64,000 nt of DNA from the NCBI RefSeq assembly GCF_014651595.1, contig NZ_BMXE01000003.1:1-64000 (forward strand), in the 5' to 3' direction. Positions 8,434 through 16,886 of the stretch are shown one piece after another. The stretch comes from Pseudovibrio japonicus. Its GTDB lineage: Bacteria; Pseudomonadota; Alphaproteobacteria; Rhizobiales; Stappiaceae. How positions within the stretch are numbered: the first letter of the stretch is position 1; each line of letters starts with the position of its first letter. Below the pieces are notes generated by a model, which worked only from the letters and a program-made list of their open reading frames with translations, was not told where the DNA came from and did no database searches. A program made the position numbers and the translations under genes.

Positions 8434-10266
8434 ATGAGCATGAAAAGCGCGGAAAATCAAAGCTCTACTGACCAGAAGTCGGCTATTCGCATTGGGGGTG
8501 CCTGCGGCTTTTGGGGCGATTCCAGCGCGTCAACCGGACAGTTGTTGCGAGCTGGAGACCTGGATTACATCGTTTACGACTACCTTGCCGAGATTACGCT
8601 TTCCATTATGGCAAGGGCGCGTCAGAAGTCTCCTGATCTTGGATATGCAACAGATTTTGTCGAGCAGGTGCTTGGGCTCAACCTGAAGGGGATTGCTGCC
8701 TCCGGGACAAAGATCCTGAGCAATGCGGGTGGGGTTAATCCTGAAAGCTGCGTGGCGAAGATCCGTGAGATGATTGCGGCGCAGAAGCTGGATCTGAAGG
8801 TCGCGGTTGTGACCGGGGATGACCTGCTGGAGAATGCCGCTTCCTATCATGACGCTGGTGTTGCCGAAATGTTTTCGGGAGAGGCTTTCCCGAAGGCGGA
8901 GAAGGTTGCGTCCATCAATGCTTACCTGGGTGCTCAGCCGGTTGTGGCGGCTTTGGCGGCAGGTGCGGATATTGTGATTACGGGCCGGTGTGCAGACAGT
9001 GCGTTGACGCTGGCTGCGTGTGTGCATGCGTTTGGTTGGGGCTGGGCTGACTATGACCGCCTTGCGGCAGGCAGCCTTGTGGGACATCTGTTGGAGTGCG
9101 GAACGCAGGTTACTGGTGGCAACTTTACCGACTGGCGGGATGTGCCGGAGGTGAAGAAGATCGGTTATCCGATTGCTACGGTTTATGAAGATGGCAGTTG
9201 TGATCTAAGTAAGCCGGACGGCAGTGGTGGGCTGGTGAGTGTTGGCACAGTTGCCGAGCAGCTGGTTTACGAGATCGGCGATCCGCAGGCATATCTTCTC
9301 CCCGATGTGACCTGCGATTTTTCTGCTGTGACCGTTGAGGCTAAAGATGCGCAGCGCGTGCATGTTAGCGGGGCGAGGGGCGCGCCTGCGCCGGATCATC
9401 TGAAGGTATCAGCCACTTGGGCAGATGGGTTCCGTGTTGGGTTGATGGTGCCGTATCTGGGCTTTGAGGCTGGAGAGAAGGCGCAGGCCCTTGCCGAGCT
9501 TGCGGTGGGGCGTGCGGAAAGCGTTCTGAAGAGACTTGGTGCGCCGGGCTATCAGGAGGTCTCTATTGAGGTTGTGGGGGCAGGGTCGCAGAGTGGGGAG
9601 GCTCCTGTCGGTGATGGCGGCTATGAAGAGGTCGTATTGAAGATTGCCGCGCGGCATGTGGATCAGCGGGCTGCTGGCTTGTTGCTGCGTGAGTTGGTTG
9701 GGCTGGGCTTGTCTGTCGCTCCGGGGATGGCGACTTTCAACGGCGGGCGGCCGAAGCCTTCTCCTGTGGTGCGGTTGTTCTCCTTTCTCGTTTTGCAGTC
9801 AGCGGTGGTGCCCAAGGTTTATCTGGAAGGTGAGTCGGTTTCCTTTGATCAGGTGGTTGCCACGGGTGCGCAGGGGGCTGTGGAGGCCAATGAGCTTCCG
9901 GCGGTGCCTGCTTGTGATGAAGCCATGAGTGAGGTTCCGCTGATCAAGCTGGCGTATGCCCGGAGTGGGGACAAGGGTGACAAGGCGAACATTGGTGTGA
10001 TTGCGCGTCAGGCGGAGTGGCTGCCGTGGATTGCGGCGGCATTGACGGAAGAGGCCGTTGCGAAGACCTTTACGCATTTCGATCCTGGTAATGTTTCCCG
10101 GTTTTATCTGCCGGGCTGTCATGCGCTCAACTTTTTGATTGATGATGTGCTTGGCGGCGGCGGTGTTGCCAGCTTGAGGTTGGATCCTCAGGCCAAGGCT
10201 TACAGTCAGATCCTGCTCAGGCGCGCTATTCCGGTTCCACACTCCATTGCGCAGGAGGTGTTGTGA
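8434..10266 (+). CDS. atuA: AtuA-like acyclic terpene utilization protein (DUF1446)
   Basis: A 610-residue protein with the DUF1446/AtuA domain over about 18-460 (IRIGGACGFWGDS near the start, ITGRCADSALTL near 185) and the AtuA-like ferredoxin-fold domain at the C-terminus (LAYARSGDKGDKANIGV, near 505). AtuA is essential for citronellol and geraniol use in pseudomonads but its reaction is not settled. It opens the plus-strand run and ends by overlapping the crotonase start by one base, so translation is probably coupled. AGAGG at 8418-8422 is a weak, rather distant ribosome site; a second ATG two codons on is possible. Confidence 0.88.
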   Translation: MSMKSAENQSSTDQKSAIRIGGACGFWGDSSASTGQLLRAGDLDYIVYDYLAEITLSIMARARQKSPDLGYATDFVEQVLGLNLKGIAASGTKILSNAGGVNPESCVAKIREMIAAQKLDLKVAVVTGDDLLENAASYHDAGVAEMFSGEAFPKAEKVASINAYLGAQPVVAALAAGADIVITGRCADSALTLAACVHAFGWGWADYDRLAAGSLVGHLLECGTQVTGGNFTDWRDVPEVKKIGYPIATVYEDGSCDLSKPDGSGGLVSVGTVAEQLVYEIGDPQAYLLPDVTCDFSAVTVEAKDAQRVHVSGARGAPAPDHLKVSATWADGFRVGLMVPYLGFEAGEKAQALAELAVGRAESVLKRLGAPGYQEVSIEVVGAGSQSGEAPVGDGGYEEVVLKIAARHVDQRAAGLLLRELVGLGLSVAPGMATFNGGRPKPSPVVRLFSFLVLQSAVVPKVYLEGESVSFDQVVATGAQGAVEANELPAVPACDEAMSEVPLIKLAYARSGDKGDKANIGVIARQAEWLPWIAAALTEEAVAKTFTHFDPGNVSRFYLPGCHALNFLIDDVLGGGGVASLRLDPQAKAYSQILLRRAIPVPHSIAQEVL

Positions 10267-11072
10267 TGAGTGATGCGTCAATCTCCCCGGCTGTTCTTGT
10301 TGCCCGTCAGGATGGCTGGATGACGATTACGTTGAACCAGCCAGAGAAACGGAACCCGCTGACTGGTGAAGTGATTGCGGAAATCTCTGCGGTTCTGAAT
10401 GAGGTGCGGGATGATCGTAGTGTGCGTGGCATTACGTTCACCGGAGCTGGTGGGGTGTTTTGTGCTGGTGGCGATCTGAAGGCCTTTCAGCAGATTATGG
10501 CTGGGGGGGCTGAGGCCGAATCCATTGCGCAGAAAACCAGTCTGGAAGCGGCCACGTTTTTTGGATTGATCGCCCATCAGCCGCAGGTAACGGTGGCTTT
10601 GGTGGATGGTGCGGCGATGGCTGGTGGTCTTGGGTTGGCGTGTGCCTGCGATTTTGTGGTGGCCACGCAGGAGGCGAAATTTGCGTTTACCGAAACGCGG
10701 ATTGGATTGCCGCCAGCGCAGATTGCACAATACGTAACCAAGCGTCTAGGTTATCAAAAGGCCAAGAAAATGCTTGTCTTGGGAAGCAGGCTGACTGGTG
10801 GCGAGGCCTATCTTATTGGTCTGGTGGATAAGGCCGTTGCTGGTCATGCTGACCTTGAGGTGGCAGAAGGTGAAATAAAACAGCAGGTTATGGCTTGTGC
10901 GCCCGGTGCTGTTGCTGCTACCAAACGGGTTGTTGAAGAAGCACTTATTCTTGAGCAAAATGAGCTGCGCCAGAGTGCGGCGGCCCATTTTGCAAAGGCA
11001 ATCGTTGGGGAAGAGGGACAAGAAGGTGTGAAGTCGTTCTTGCAAAAACGCAAACCATCTTGGGCCCCTTAA
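10266..11072 (+). CDS. atuE: Enoyl-CoA hydratase/isomerase family, probable isohexenylglutaconyl-CoA hydratase
   Basis: A 268-residue crotonase-fold enzyme. The two oxyanion-hole segments are present: GVFCAGGDLKAF (about 59-70) and GAAMAGGLGLACACDF (about 118-133). In the Atu pathway AtuE hydrates isohexenylglutaconyl-CoA after geranyl-CoA carboxylation. The ATG at 10266 is chosen because a near-perfect AGGAGGTG lies at 10253-10260. The start overlaps the atuA stop, indicating an operon. The substrate is inferred from context; the fold alone would also fit methylglutaconyl-CoA hydratase. Confidence 0.82.
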   Translation: MSDASISPAVLVARQDGWMTITLNQPEKRNPLTGEVIAEISAVLNEVRDDRSVRGITFTGAGGVFCAGGDLKAFQQIMAGGAEAESIAQKTSLEAATFFGLIAHQPQVTVALVDGAAMAGGLGLACACDFVVATQEAKFAFTETRIGLPPAQIAQYVTKRLGYQKAKKMLVLGSRLTGGEAYLIGLVDKAVAGHADLEVAEGEIKQQVMACAPGAVAATKRVVEEALILEQNELRQSAAAHFAKAIVGEEGQEGVKSFLQKRKPSWAP

Positions 11073-11244
11073 ATTTCGGGGTATTCTTTTCCCCCAGAAC
11101 AGATGTTCGAATGCGGTGAAGGAAGAAGAAATACGAGGTATGCTCATTTTGATATGAGCTGACTATAATGCCGAAGCTTATCGCGCAAAAACGATAGTGT
11201 TGGAAACCAGTGGGGAGACTGAACCAACACATAGAGGAGGAAAT

Positions 11245-12933
11245 ATGGGCACACAGTACGCACTGCCAATCGAGATGCTACAAAAATGGGCCAAAGAGAA
11301 GCCGAATGCGGTTTACCTGAGCCAGCCTGTAAACCGGGAGTACGTCAAGTTCACATGGGCGGAAAGTTATGACGCTGTCCGCCGCATAGCGACCGCGCTC
11401 CAGTCTATGGGGTTCCAACCGGGTGACAGAATCGGCATTCTTGCCAAGAACTGCGCTGAATGGTTTCTTGCTGACTTTGCCATTCAGGCTGCTGGCTTTG
11501 TCTCCGCTCCTATCTACTACACGGCCTCTGCAGACACGATCAGCTACATCGTTGATCATGCGGATGTAAAAGCGGTGTTCATGGGCAAGCTGGATGACCT
11601 TGCGCCAAGTGAAGCCGGTATCCGTGATGGCGTGATCAAGATTGCGTTCCCTTACAAGACCATCGATTGCGACTACAGCTGGAAAGAGCTGCTCAAGGCG
11701 CATGAACCGATCGCAGAAGACAAGATTGCCAAGCCGGAACTGGAAGACCTGTTTTCCGTTGTCTACACCTCCGGTTCTACGGGCAACCCAAAGGGCGTTG
11801 AAGTCAGCTATCGCAACATTGCATTTGGTGCGTGGTCTCCAAGCCAAACTATGGAGCTGCATGGCGACGAGCGCATGATCTCCTACCTGCCGCTGGCACA
11901 CATTACGGAACGCGCGCTTGTTGAGCACGTGAGTGTTTATTCGGGTGTGGTGGTGAGCTTTGTGGAGTCTCTGGATACATTCCCGGATGACTTGCGCGCT
12001 GCTGATGTGACCATGTTCATTTCCGTGCCGCGTCTCTGGATGAAGTTCCAGGCGGGCATTCTTGCCAAGCTTCCTCAGGAGAAGCTGGACCGGTTTTTGA
12101 AAATCCCGGGTCTGAGCTGGTATGTGAAACGCAAGATCCGCAAGCAGCTTGGTCTGAGCAATGCGAAGATTATCGGCAGTGGTTCTGCGCCGATCTCTCA
12201 GGCTGTGCTGGAATGGTACCAGAAGCTGGGCATCAACATTACCGAAGGCTGGGGCATGACCGAGACGGCTGGTCTTGCGTGTTCTCACCATCCGTTCCGT
12301 GCGGACAAGATTGGTACAATCGGAACGCCGCTTGAAGGGCTGGAAATCAAGATCACCGATGAGGGTGAACTTCTCATTCGCGGAGACTCAGTCACCAAGG
12401 GTTACTACAAGGACCCTGATCTGACGAAGGAAACCATTGAAGAAGGTGGCTGGTTCCACACAGGTGACAAGGTGGAAGCAGATGCCGACGGCTATCTGCG
12501 TATTACGGGCCGTGTGAAGGAAATCTTCAAGTCCTCCAAAGGCAAGTACATTGCACCTGTGCCGATTGAGGCAATGCTGTTCGATAACACCTATGTGGAG
12601 CAGGCTTGTGTAATGGGATCTGATCTGGCGCAGCCTGCGGCGGTGGTGTTCCTGTCCACCGAAACGACCAGAGGTCTTTCCAGAGAAGATGTGCGTAAGA
12701 GCCTTGAAGTGACTTACAACAACATCAACAGCTCCGTGGAAAGCCATTTGAAGCTGAGCTCGATTGTGGTCGCGGACGACATGTGGACCATCGAGAATGG
12801 CTATCTCACTCCGACCATGAAGATTAAGCGAGGCCGCCTTGAGGATCGCTATGCGGATGTGGTGAAGGCAATGCCTGGCCGTCCCGTGGTCTGGGAAGAT
12901 GAGTGTGTGGCCAAGTCCACAGCGCCAGCCTGA
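11245..12933 (+). CDS. AMP-forming acyl-CoA ligase (long-chain/terpenoid acid type)
   Basis: A 562-residue ANL-superfamily synthetase that activates a carboxylic acid through an acyl-adenylate. Visible motifs are the P-loop YTSGSTGNPKG, the adenine-binding GWGMTETAG, and the hinge TGDKVEADADGYLRITGRVKE. The start is the ATG at 11245 behind GAGGAGGA (11235-11242). In the Atu route a ligase makes citronellyl- or geranyl-CoA, as proposed for AtuH. The 170-nt gap from the crotonase gene leaves room for an extra promoter. Sequence alone cannot separate a fatty-acid ligase from a terpenoid-acid ligase. Confidence 0.88.
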   Translation: MGTQYALPIEMLQKWAKEKPNAVYLSQPVNREYVKFTWAESYDAVRRIATALQSMGFQPGDRIGILAKNCAEWFLADFAIQAAGFVSAPIYYTASADTISYIVDHADVKAVFMGKLDDLAPSEAGIRDGVIKIAFPYKTIDCDYSWKELLKAHEPIAEDKIAKPELEDLFSVVYTSGSTGNPKGVEVSYRNIAFGAWSPSQTMELHGDERMISYLPLAHITERALVEHVSVYSGVVVSFVESLDTFPDDLRAADVTMFISVPRLWMKFQAGILAKLPQEKLDRFLKIPGLSWYVKRKIRKQLGLSNAKIIGSGSAPISQAVLEWYQKLGINITEGWGMTETAGLACSHHPFRADKIGTIGTPLEGLEIKITDEGELLIRGDSVTKGYYKDPDLTKETIEEGGWFHTGDKVEADADGYLRITGRVKEIFKSSKGKYIAPVPIEAMLFDNTYVEQACVMGSDLAQPAAVVFLSTETTRGLSREDVRKSLEVTYNNINSSVESHLKLSSIVVADDMWTIENGYLTPTMKIKRGRLEDRYADVVKAMPGRPVVWEDECVAKSTAPA

Positions 12934-12948
12934 AGGAATGAAGATGGT

Positions 12949-12971
12949 TCGGGGTGATTAGCTCACCCCGA
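12949..12971 (+). other. Intercistronic hairpin
   Basis: A perfect 9-bp stem (TCGGGGTGA at 12949-12957 with TCACCCCGA at 12963-12971) and 5-nt loop lies just behind the ligase stop. No T run follows, so it is more likely an RNA-stabilising or processing hairpin than a terminator. Confidence 0.55.
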
Positions 12972-13037
12972 CCGGGACATTCGGGGCGGAGGCCTCGTTT
13001 TGAATAAGCCCGCGTAAGTGGCAGGGAGTGATTTGGA

Positions 13038-13946
13038 ATGAGCAGTGAACCGTCCCGTTACGCAAGTGTATTGCGTGATGGATTGTTTGATGGGCAAACC
13101 GTTATTGTGACCGGGGGAGGCAGCGGGATTGGTCGCTGTATCGCTCATGAACTGGCAACACTTGGTGCCCACACCGTTCTCCTCGGCCGCAAGCAGGCAA
13201 AGCTTGACGCTGTGGCCGATGAAATTCGTGCGGATGGCGGTGAGGTCTCCACCTATTCACTGGACATTCGCAAGGAAGAGGCTGTTGCCGAGACTGTTGC
13301 CCAGATCGTTGCTGATCGCGGTGTGATCCATGGCTTGGTGAACAATGCAGGTGGGCAGTATCCAAGCCCTGCGGCGCATATCAAGAAAAAAGGCTTTGAC
13401 GCGGTTGTTGAGACCAACGTGACAGGTGGCTTCCTGATGGCACGTGAGGTTTACAACCAGAGTATGCGTAAAGCCAAAGGCGGTGCCATCGTCAATATCG
13501 TTGCGGATATGTGGCGCGGTATGCCGGGTATGGCGCATTCTGGCGTGGCTCGGGCAGGTATGCAGAACCTGACCATGACGCTGGCCGTGGAATGGGCCGA
13601 AGCGGGTGTGCGGGTGAATGCGGTGGCTCCGGGTTGGATCGCGTCATCCGGCTTTGACACTTACGACGAAAACTTCATCAAGAGCATGTTTGCGCGGATG
13701 GCAGACAACAACCTTGCGCGCCGTATGGGGACCGAGGCTGAGGTGGCGTCGCTGGTGAACTTCCTGCTTTCTCCGGGTGCTGCGTTTATGACCGGCCAGT
13801 GTATTGGCGTTGATGGTGGTGCACCGCTCTGGACCAATCTGATGCCGGTTGGCGACAATGCCAACATGAAGGAATACCAAGGGTTCCATCGCTATGAGAA
13901 GCCGAGGGCGCTTCAAGCCTGGGAGAAAGAAAAATGCCCAAGCTAA
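13038..13946 (+). CDS. atuB: Short-chain dehydrogenase/enoyl-CoA reductase-like protein of the atu cluster
   Basis: A 302-residue SDR. The nucleotide-binding TGGGSGIG is at about 25-32 and NNAGG near 110. At the usual catalytic YxxxK position the sequence reads HSGVARAG, so the Tyr and Lys are replaced. Loss of the Tyr is known in the peroxisomal enoyl-CoA/dienoyl-CoA reductase branch, which this resembles (NLTMTLAVEWAEAGVRVN). It may therefore act on acyl-CoA esters rather than on an alcohol. AtuB and AtuG are the two SDRs known from atu clusters; I assign atuB only by position. It overlaps the carboxylase beta gene by 13 nt. Confidence 0.7.
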   Translation: MSSEPSRYASVLRDGLFDGQTVIVTGGGSGIGRCIAHELATLGAHTVLLGRKQAKLDAVADEIRADGGEVSTYSLDIRKEEAVAETVAQIVADRGVIHGLVNNAGGQYPSPAAHIKKKGFDAVVETNVTGGFLMAREVYNQSMRKAKGGAIVNIVADMWRGMPGMAHSGVARAGMQNLTMTLAVEWAEAGVRVNAVAPGWIASSGFDTYDENFIKSMFARMADNNLARRMGTEAEVASLVNFLLSPGAAFMTGQCIGVDGGAPLWTNLMPVGDNANMKEYQGFHRYEKPRALQAWEKEKCPS

Positions 13947-15544
13947 CGTCTACGGTTGATCGCGGTAGCGCTGCGTTTGCTCAGAACAAGGCTTTCATGG
14001 AAGCTCTGATTGAGGAGTTTCGAGGGTATGAGGCGAAGGTTCGCGAGAACTCGGAGAGCAAGCGCGGGAAGTTCGAAAAGCGCGGGCAATTGCTGCCGCG
14101 TGATCGGGTGAGCCTGCTGCTGGACCGCGGCGCGCCGTTTATGGAGATCTCCACGCTTGCCGGCCTGAAGATGCATGACGACGATGGTAAGAAGAACGCT
14201 GCAGGTGGCGGTTCTATTGCGGGCATCGGTTATGTGGCTGGAAAGCGTTGTCTGGTGGTAGCGACGGATTCTGCCATCAAGGGCGGCTCCATCTCTCCGA
14301 TGGGATTGAAGAAGACGCTGCGCCTTCAGGAGATAGCCAAAAAGCAGAAGCTGCCGATGGTGGCGTTGACCGAGAGCGCTGGCGCAAACCTCATGTATCA
14401 GTCCGACCTGTTTGTTGAAGGCGGGAGGGCGTTTGCCAATCAGGCTCGGATGTCTGCCGCAGGCATTCCGCAGGTGACGGTGGTGCATGGCTCCTCGACC
14501 GCTGGCGGCGCGTACATGCCGGGTCTCTCTGACTACACGGTCGTGGTCCGCGGTAAGTCGAAGATCTTTCTGGCAGGACCTCCGCTGCTGAAGGCAGCAA
14601 CGGGTGAGATCGCGACGGACGAAGAGCTGGGTGGTGCTGAGCTGCATTACAATACGGCTGGCACTGCGGAATATATGGCCGAGGATGATGCCCACGGGGT
14701 TGAGACCGCCCGTGAGATTGTTGACCATCTGCCATGGGAAGCGCCGCTAGAGGCGGATGGTGGTCAGGAACCGTTTTACGACGCTGAGGAGCTGCTGGGC
14801 ATTGTGCCTGAGGATGCCAAGAAGCCGTATGATGTGCGCGAGATTATCGCGCGTTTGACTGATGGCTCTGACTTCCTTGATTTCAAGCGGGAGTTTGGTG
14901 GGTCTACGGTCTGTGGTCATGCCCGCATTGACGGGCAGGCGGTTGGCATTTTGGGCAATAATGGCCCGATTGATCCGCAAGGGGCTGTGAAGGCTGCGCA
15001 GTTTATTCAGCTGTGCTGCCAGAGTAATACGCCGCTGCTGTTTTTGATGAATACCACCGGCTATCTGGTGGGGCGTGATGCGGAGACAGGCGGGATCGTC
15101 AAGCACGGCTCTAAGATGATTCAGGCGGTTGCCAATGCGACTGTTCCAAAGGTGACGATTGTGGTTGGCGGCGCGTGGGGCGCTGGTAACTACGGCATGT
15201 GTGGTCGTGGGTTTGATCCTGATTTCATCTTCTCTTGGCCCTCCGCCAAGGTTGGGGTGATGGGGCCGGAGCAGGCGGCGACGGTGATGAAGATTATCAC
15301 CGAAGAGAAATTTGCGAAGATGGGACAGCAGATCCCTGATGGCATGACCGATCAGATGGCGCAGAAGATCATCGACCAGATGTCGCCAGAGACCACTGCG
15401 CTTTTTGCAACGGCGCGGCTTTGGGATGACGGGATCATTGATCCGCGAGATACACGCCGTGTTGTTTCGCTTGCGCTTTCCGTTTGTGCGGATGCCAGGA
15501 AACGCCAGCTTAATCCAACAGCATTCGGGGTCGCACGCGGCTAG
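13934..15544 (+). CDS. atuC: Geranyl-CoA carboxylase beta subunit (carboxyltransferase)
   Basis: A 536-residue biotin-dependent carboxyltransferase with the two crotonase-like halves. Oxyanion glycine-rich stretches are GSSTAGGAYMPG (N half) and VVGGAWGAGNYGMCGRGFDPDF (C half, quoted in part by function). It moves the carboxyl group from biotin to the 3-methyl branch of an enoyl-CoA. Close relatives use methylcrotonyl-CoA in leucine breakdown; geranyl-CoA is favoured by the AtuA and AtuE neighbours. The start overlaps the SDR gene by 13 nt and has GGGAGAAAG upstream. Confidence 0.83.
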   Translation: MPKLTSTVDRGSAAFAQNKAFMEALIEEFRGYEAKVRENSESKRGKFEKRGQLLPRDRVSLLLDRGAPFMEISTLAGLKMHDDDGKKNAAGGGSIAGIGYVAGKRCLVVATDSAIKGGSISPMGLKKTLRLQEIAKKQKLPMVALTESAGANLMYQSDLFVEGGRAFANQARMSAAGIPQVTVVHGSSTAGGAYMPGLSDYTVVVRGKSKIFLAGPPLLKAATGEIATDEELGGAELHYNTAGTAEYMAEDDAHGVETAREIVDHLPWEAPLEADGGQEPFYDAEELLGIVPEDAKKPYDVREIIARLTDGSDFLDFKREFGGSTVCGHARIDGQAVGILGNNGPIDPQGAVKAAQFIQLCCQSNTPLLFLMNTTGYLVGRDAETGGIVKHGSKMIQAVANATVPKVTIVVGGAWGAGNYGMCGRGFDPDFIFSWPSAKVGVMGPEQAATVMKIITEEKFAKMGQQIPDGMTDQMAQKIIDQMSPETTALFATARLWDDGIIDPRDTRRVVSLALSVCADARKRQLNPTAFGVARG

Positions 15545-15597
15545 GCAAAGCAGCGCACCGGGATACCTCGAGCACAGTTCAACATGAGGGTTGCACG

Positions 15598-16785
15598 ATG
15601 GAATATACTGAAGAACATCGGAAGATGAAGAGCGCGGTGGTCAAGTTCGTCGAGGCCGAAATCAACCCGCATGTTGCTGAATGGGAGGAGGCAGGTATCT
15701 TCCCCGCGCATGAACTCTTCAAGAAGATGGGCGATCTGGGTTTTCTTGGTGTCAACAAGCCTGAAGAGTATGGCGGGATGGGCCTTGATTACTCCTATCA
15801 GGCCATGACCATTGAAGCGCTTGGCGCGTGCACCTGTGGCGGTGTCCCGATGGCGATTGGCGTGCAGACCGATATGGCAACACCGGCGCTTGCCCGCTTT
15901 GGGTCTGATGAGCTGCGCCGTGATTATCTGACACCTGCGATTGCCGGTGACATGGTGGCGTGTGTTGGGGTATCTGAGGCCTCGGCTGGGTCTGATGTGG
16001 CGAACATCAAGACAACAGCCCGTAAGGACGGGGATGACTATGTGATCTCAGGTTCCAAGATGTGGATCACCAACTCCACGCAGGCAGACTATATGTGCAT
16101 GCTGGCGAACACCAGTGATGGGCACAAGCACCAGAATAAGTCGCTGATTATCGTGCCGATGGATAGTCCGGGGGTCACCAAGTCTGAGCGTTTGAACAAG
16201 CTGGGGCAGAGGTCCTCTGATACAGCGCAGATCTTCTTTGATGACGTTCGTGTTCCGCAGCGCAATCTGATTGGGGCTGAAGGTGCTGGCTTCATGTACC
16301 AGATGATGCAGTTTCAGGAGGAACGGCTCTGGTGCGCGCTGTCGATGATTGATGGCATGGACCGGATCATTAAGCTGACGGAAGATTATTGCCGTGATCG
16401 TGCTGCGTTTAACCAGAGCATTCTGGACTTCCAGGTGGTTCACTTCCGTCTTGCAGAGCTTCGGACCGAAGTAGAGCTGCTGCGTGCGCTTAGTGAAAAG
16501 TGCGTGGAAGCCATGGTGCGTGGGGAGAACGTGACGCGGCTTGCTTCCATGGCCAAGCTGAAGGCTGGTCGTTTGTCCCGTGAGCTTTCGGACGCTTGTC
16601 TGCAGTACTGGGGTGGTATGGGGTACATGTGGGACAGCCCTGTGAGCCAGTTCATGCGGGACACCCGTCTGACCTCTATTGGCGGTGGTGCGGATGAAGT
16701 GATGCTGTCCATCATCTGCAAGCTGGATGGCACTTTGCCAAATCCAAAGAAAAACCGTGCGATGCAAAAGGAAGCAGCTGAGTAA
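15598..16785 (+). CDS. atuD: Acyl-CoA dehydrogenase, probable citronellyl-CoA dehydrogenase
   Basis: A 395-residue flavoenzyme of the acyl-CoA dehydrogenase family with helical ends around a beta domain (VGVSEASAGSDV; DDYVISGSKMWITN). It would introduce the double bond that turns citronellyl-CoA into geranyl-CoA. The catalytic Glu is not seen at either usual site: the MCAD-type EGT position reads IGGGADE, and the LCAD/IVD-type helix reads IIKLTEDY. This agrees with AtuD being a divergent member of the family. It sits 53 nt after the carboxylase beta gene with GAGGG ahead of the ATG. Confidence 0.82.
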   Translation: MEYTEEHRKMKSAVVKFVEAEINPHVAEWEEAGIFPAHELFKKMGDLGFLGVNKPEEYGGMGLDYSYQAMTIEALGACTCGGVPMAIGVQTDMATPALARFGSDELRRDYLTPAIAGDMVACVGVSEASAGSDVANIKTTARKDGDDYVISGSKMWITNSTQADYMCMLANTSDGHKHQNKSLIIVPMDSPGVTKSERLNKLGQRSSDTAQIFFDDVRVPQRNLIGAEGAGFMYQMMQFQEERLWCALSMIDGMDRIIKLTEDYCRDRAAFNQSILDFQVVHFRLAELRTEVELLRALSEKCVEAMVRGENVTRLASMAKLKAGRLSRELSDACLQYWGGMGYMWDSPVSQFMRDTRLTSIGGGADEVMLSIICKLDGTLPNPKKNRAMQKEAAE

Positions 16786-16886
16786 GCTGCTTTCTCAGCC
16801 TCTAGTTAGAAGCGCATCTTTTCCGACGAGTGTTTCCTGCTGTTCGGAGATGCGCCTTGGTTCCGGCAGTGTGAAGGGAATTTTTG

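Noticed and set aside
11278-12291. 337-codon minus-strand frame opposite the acyl-CoA ligase
   Set aside because: A shadow of the ligase gene, which has all ANL motifs; the antisense product has no domain.
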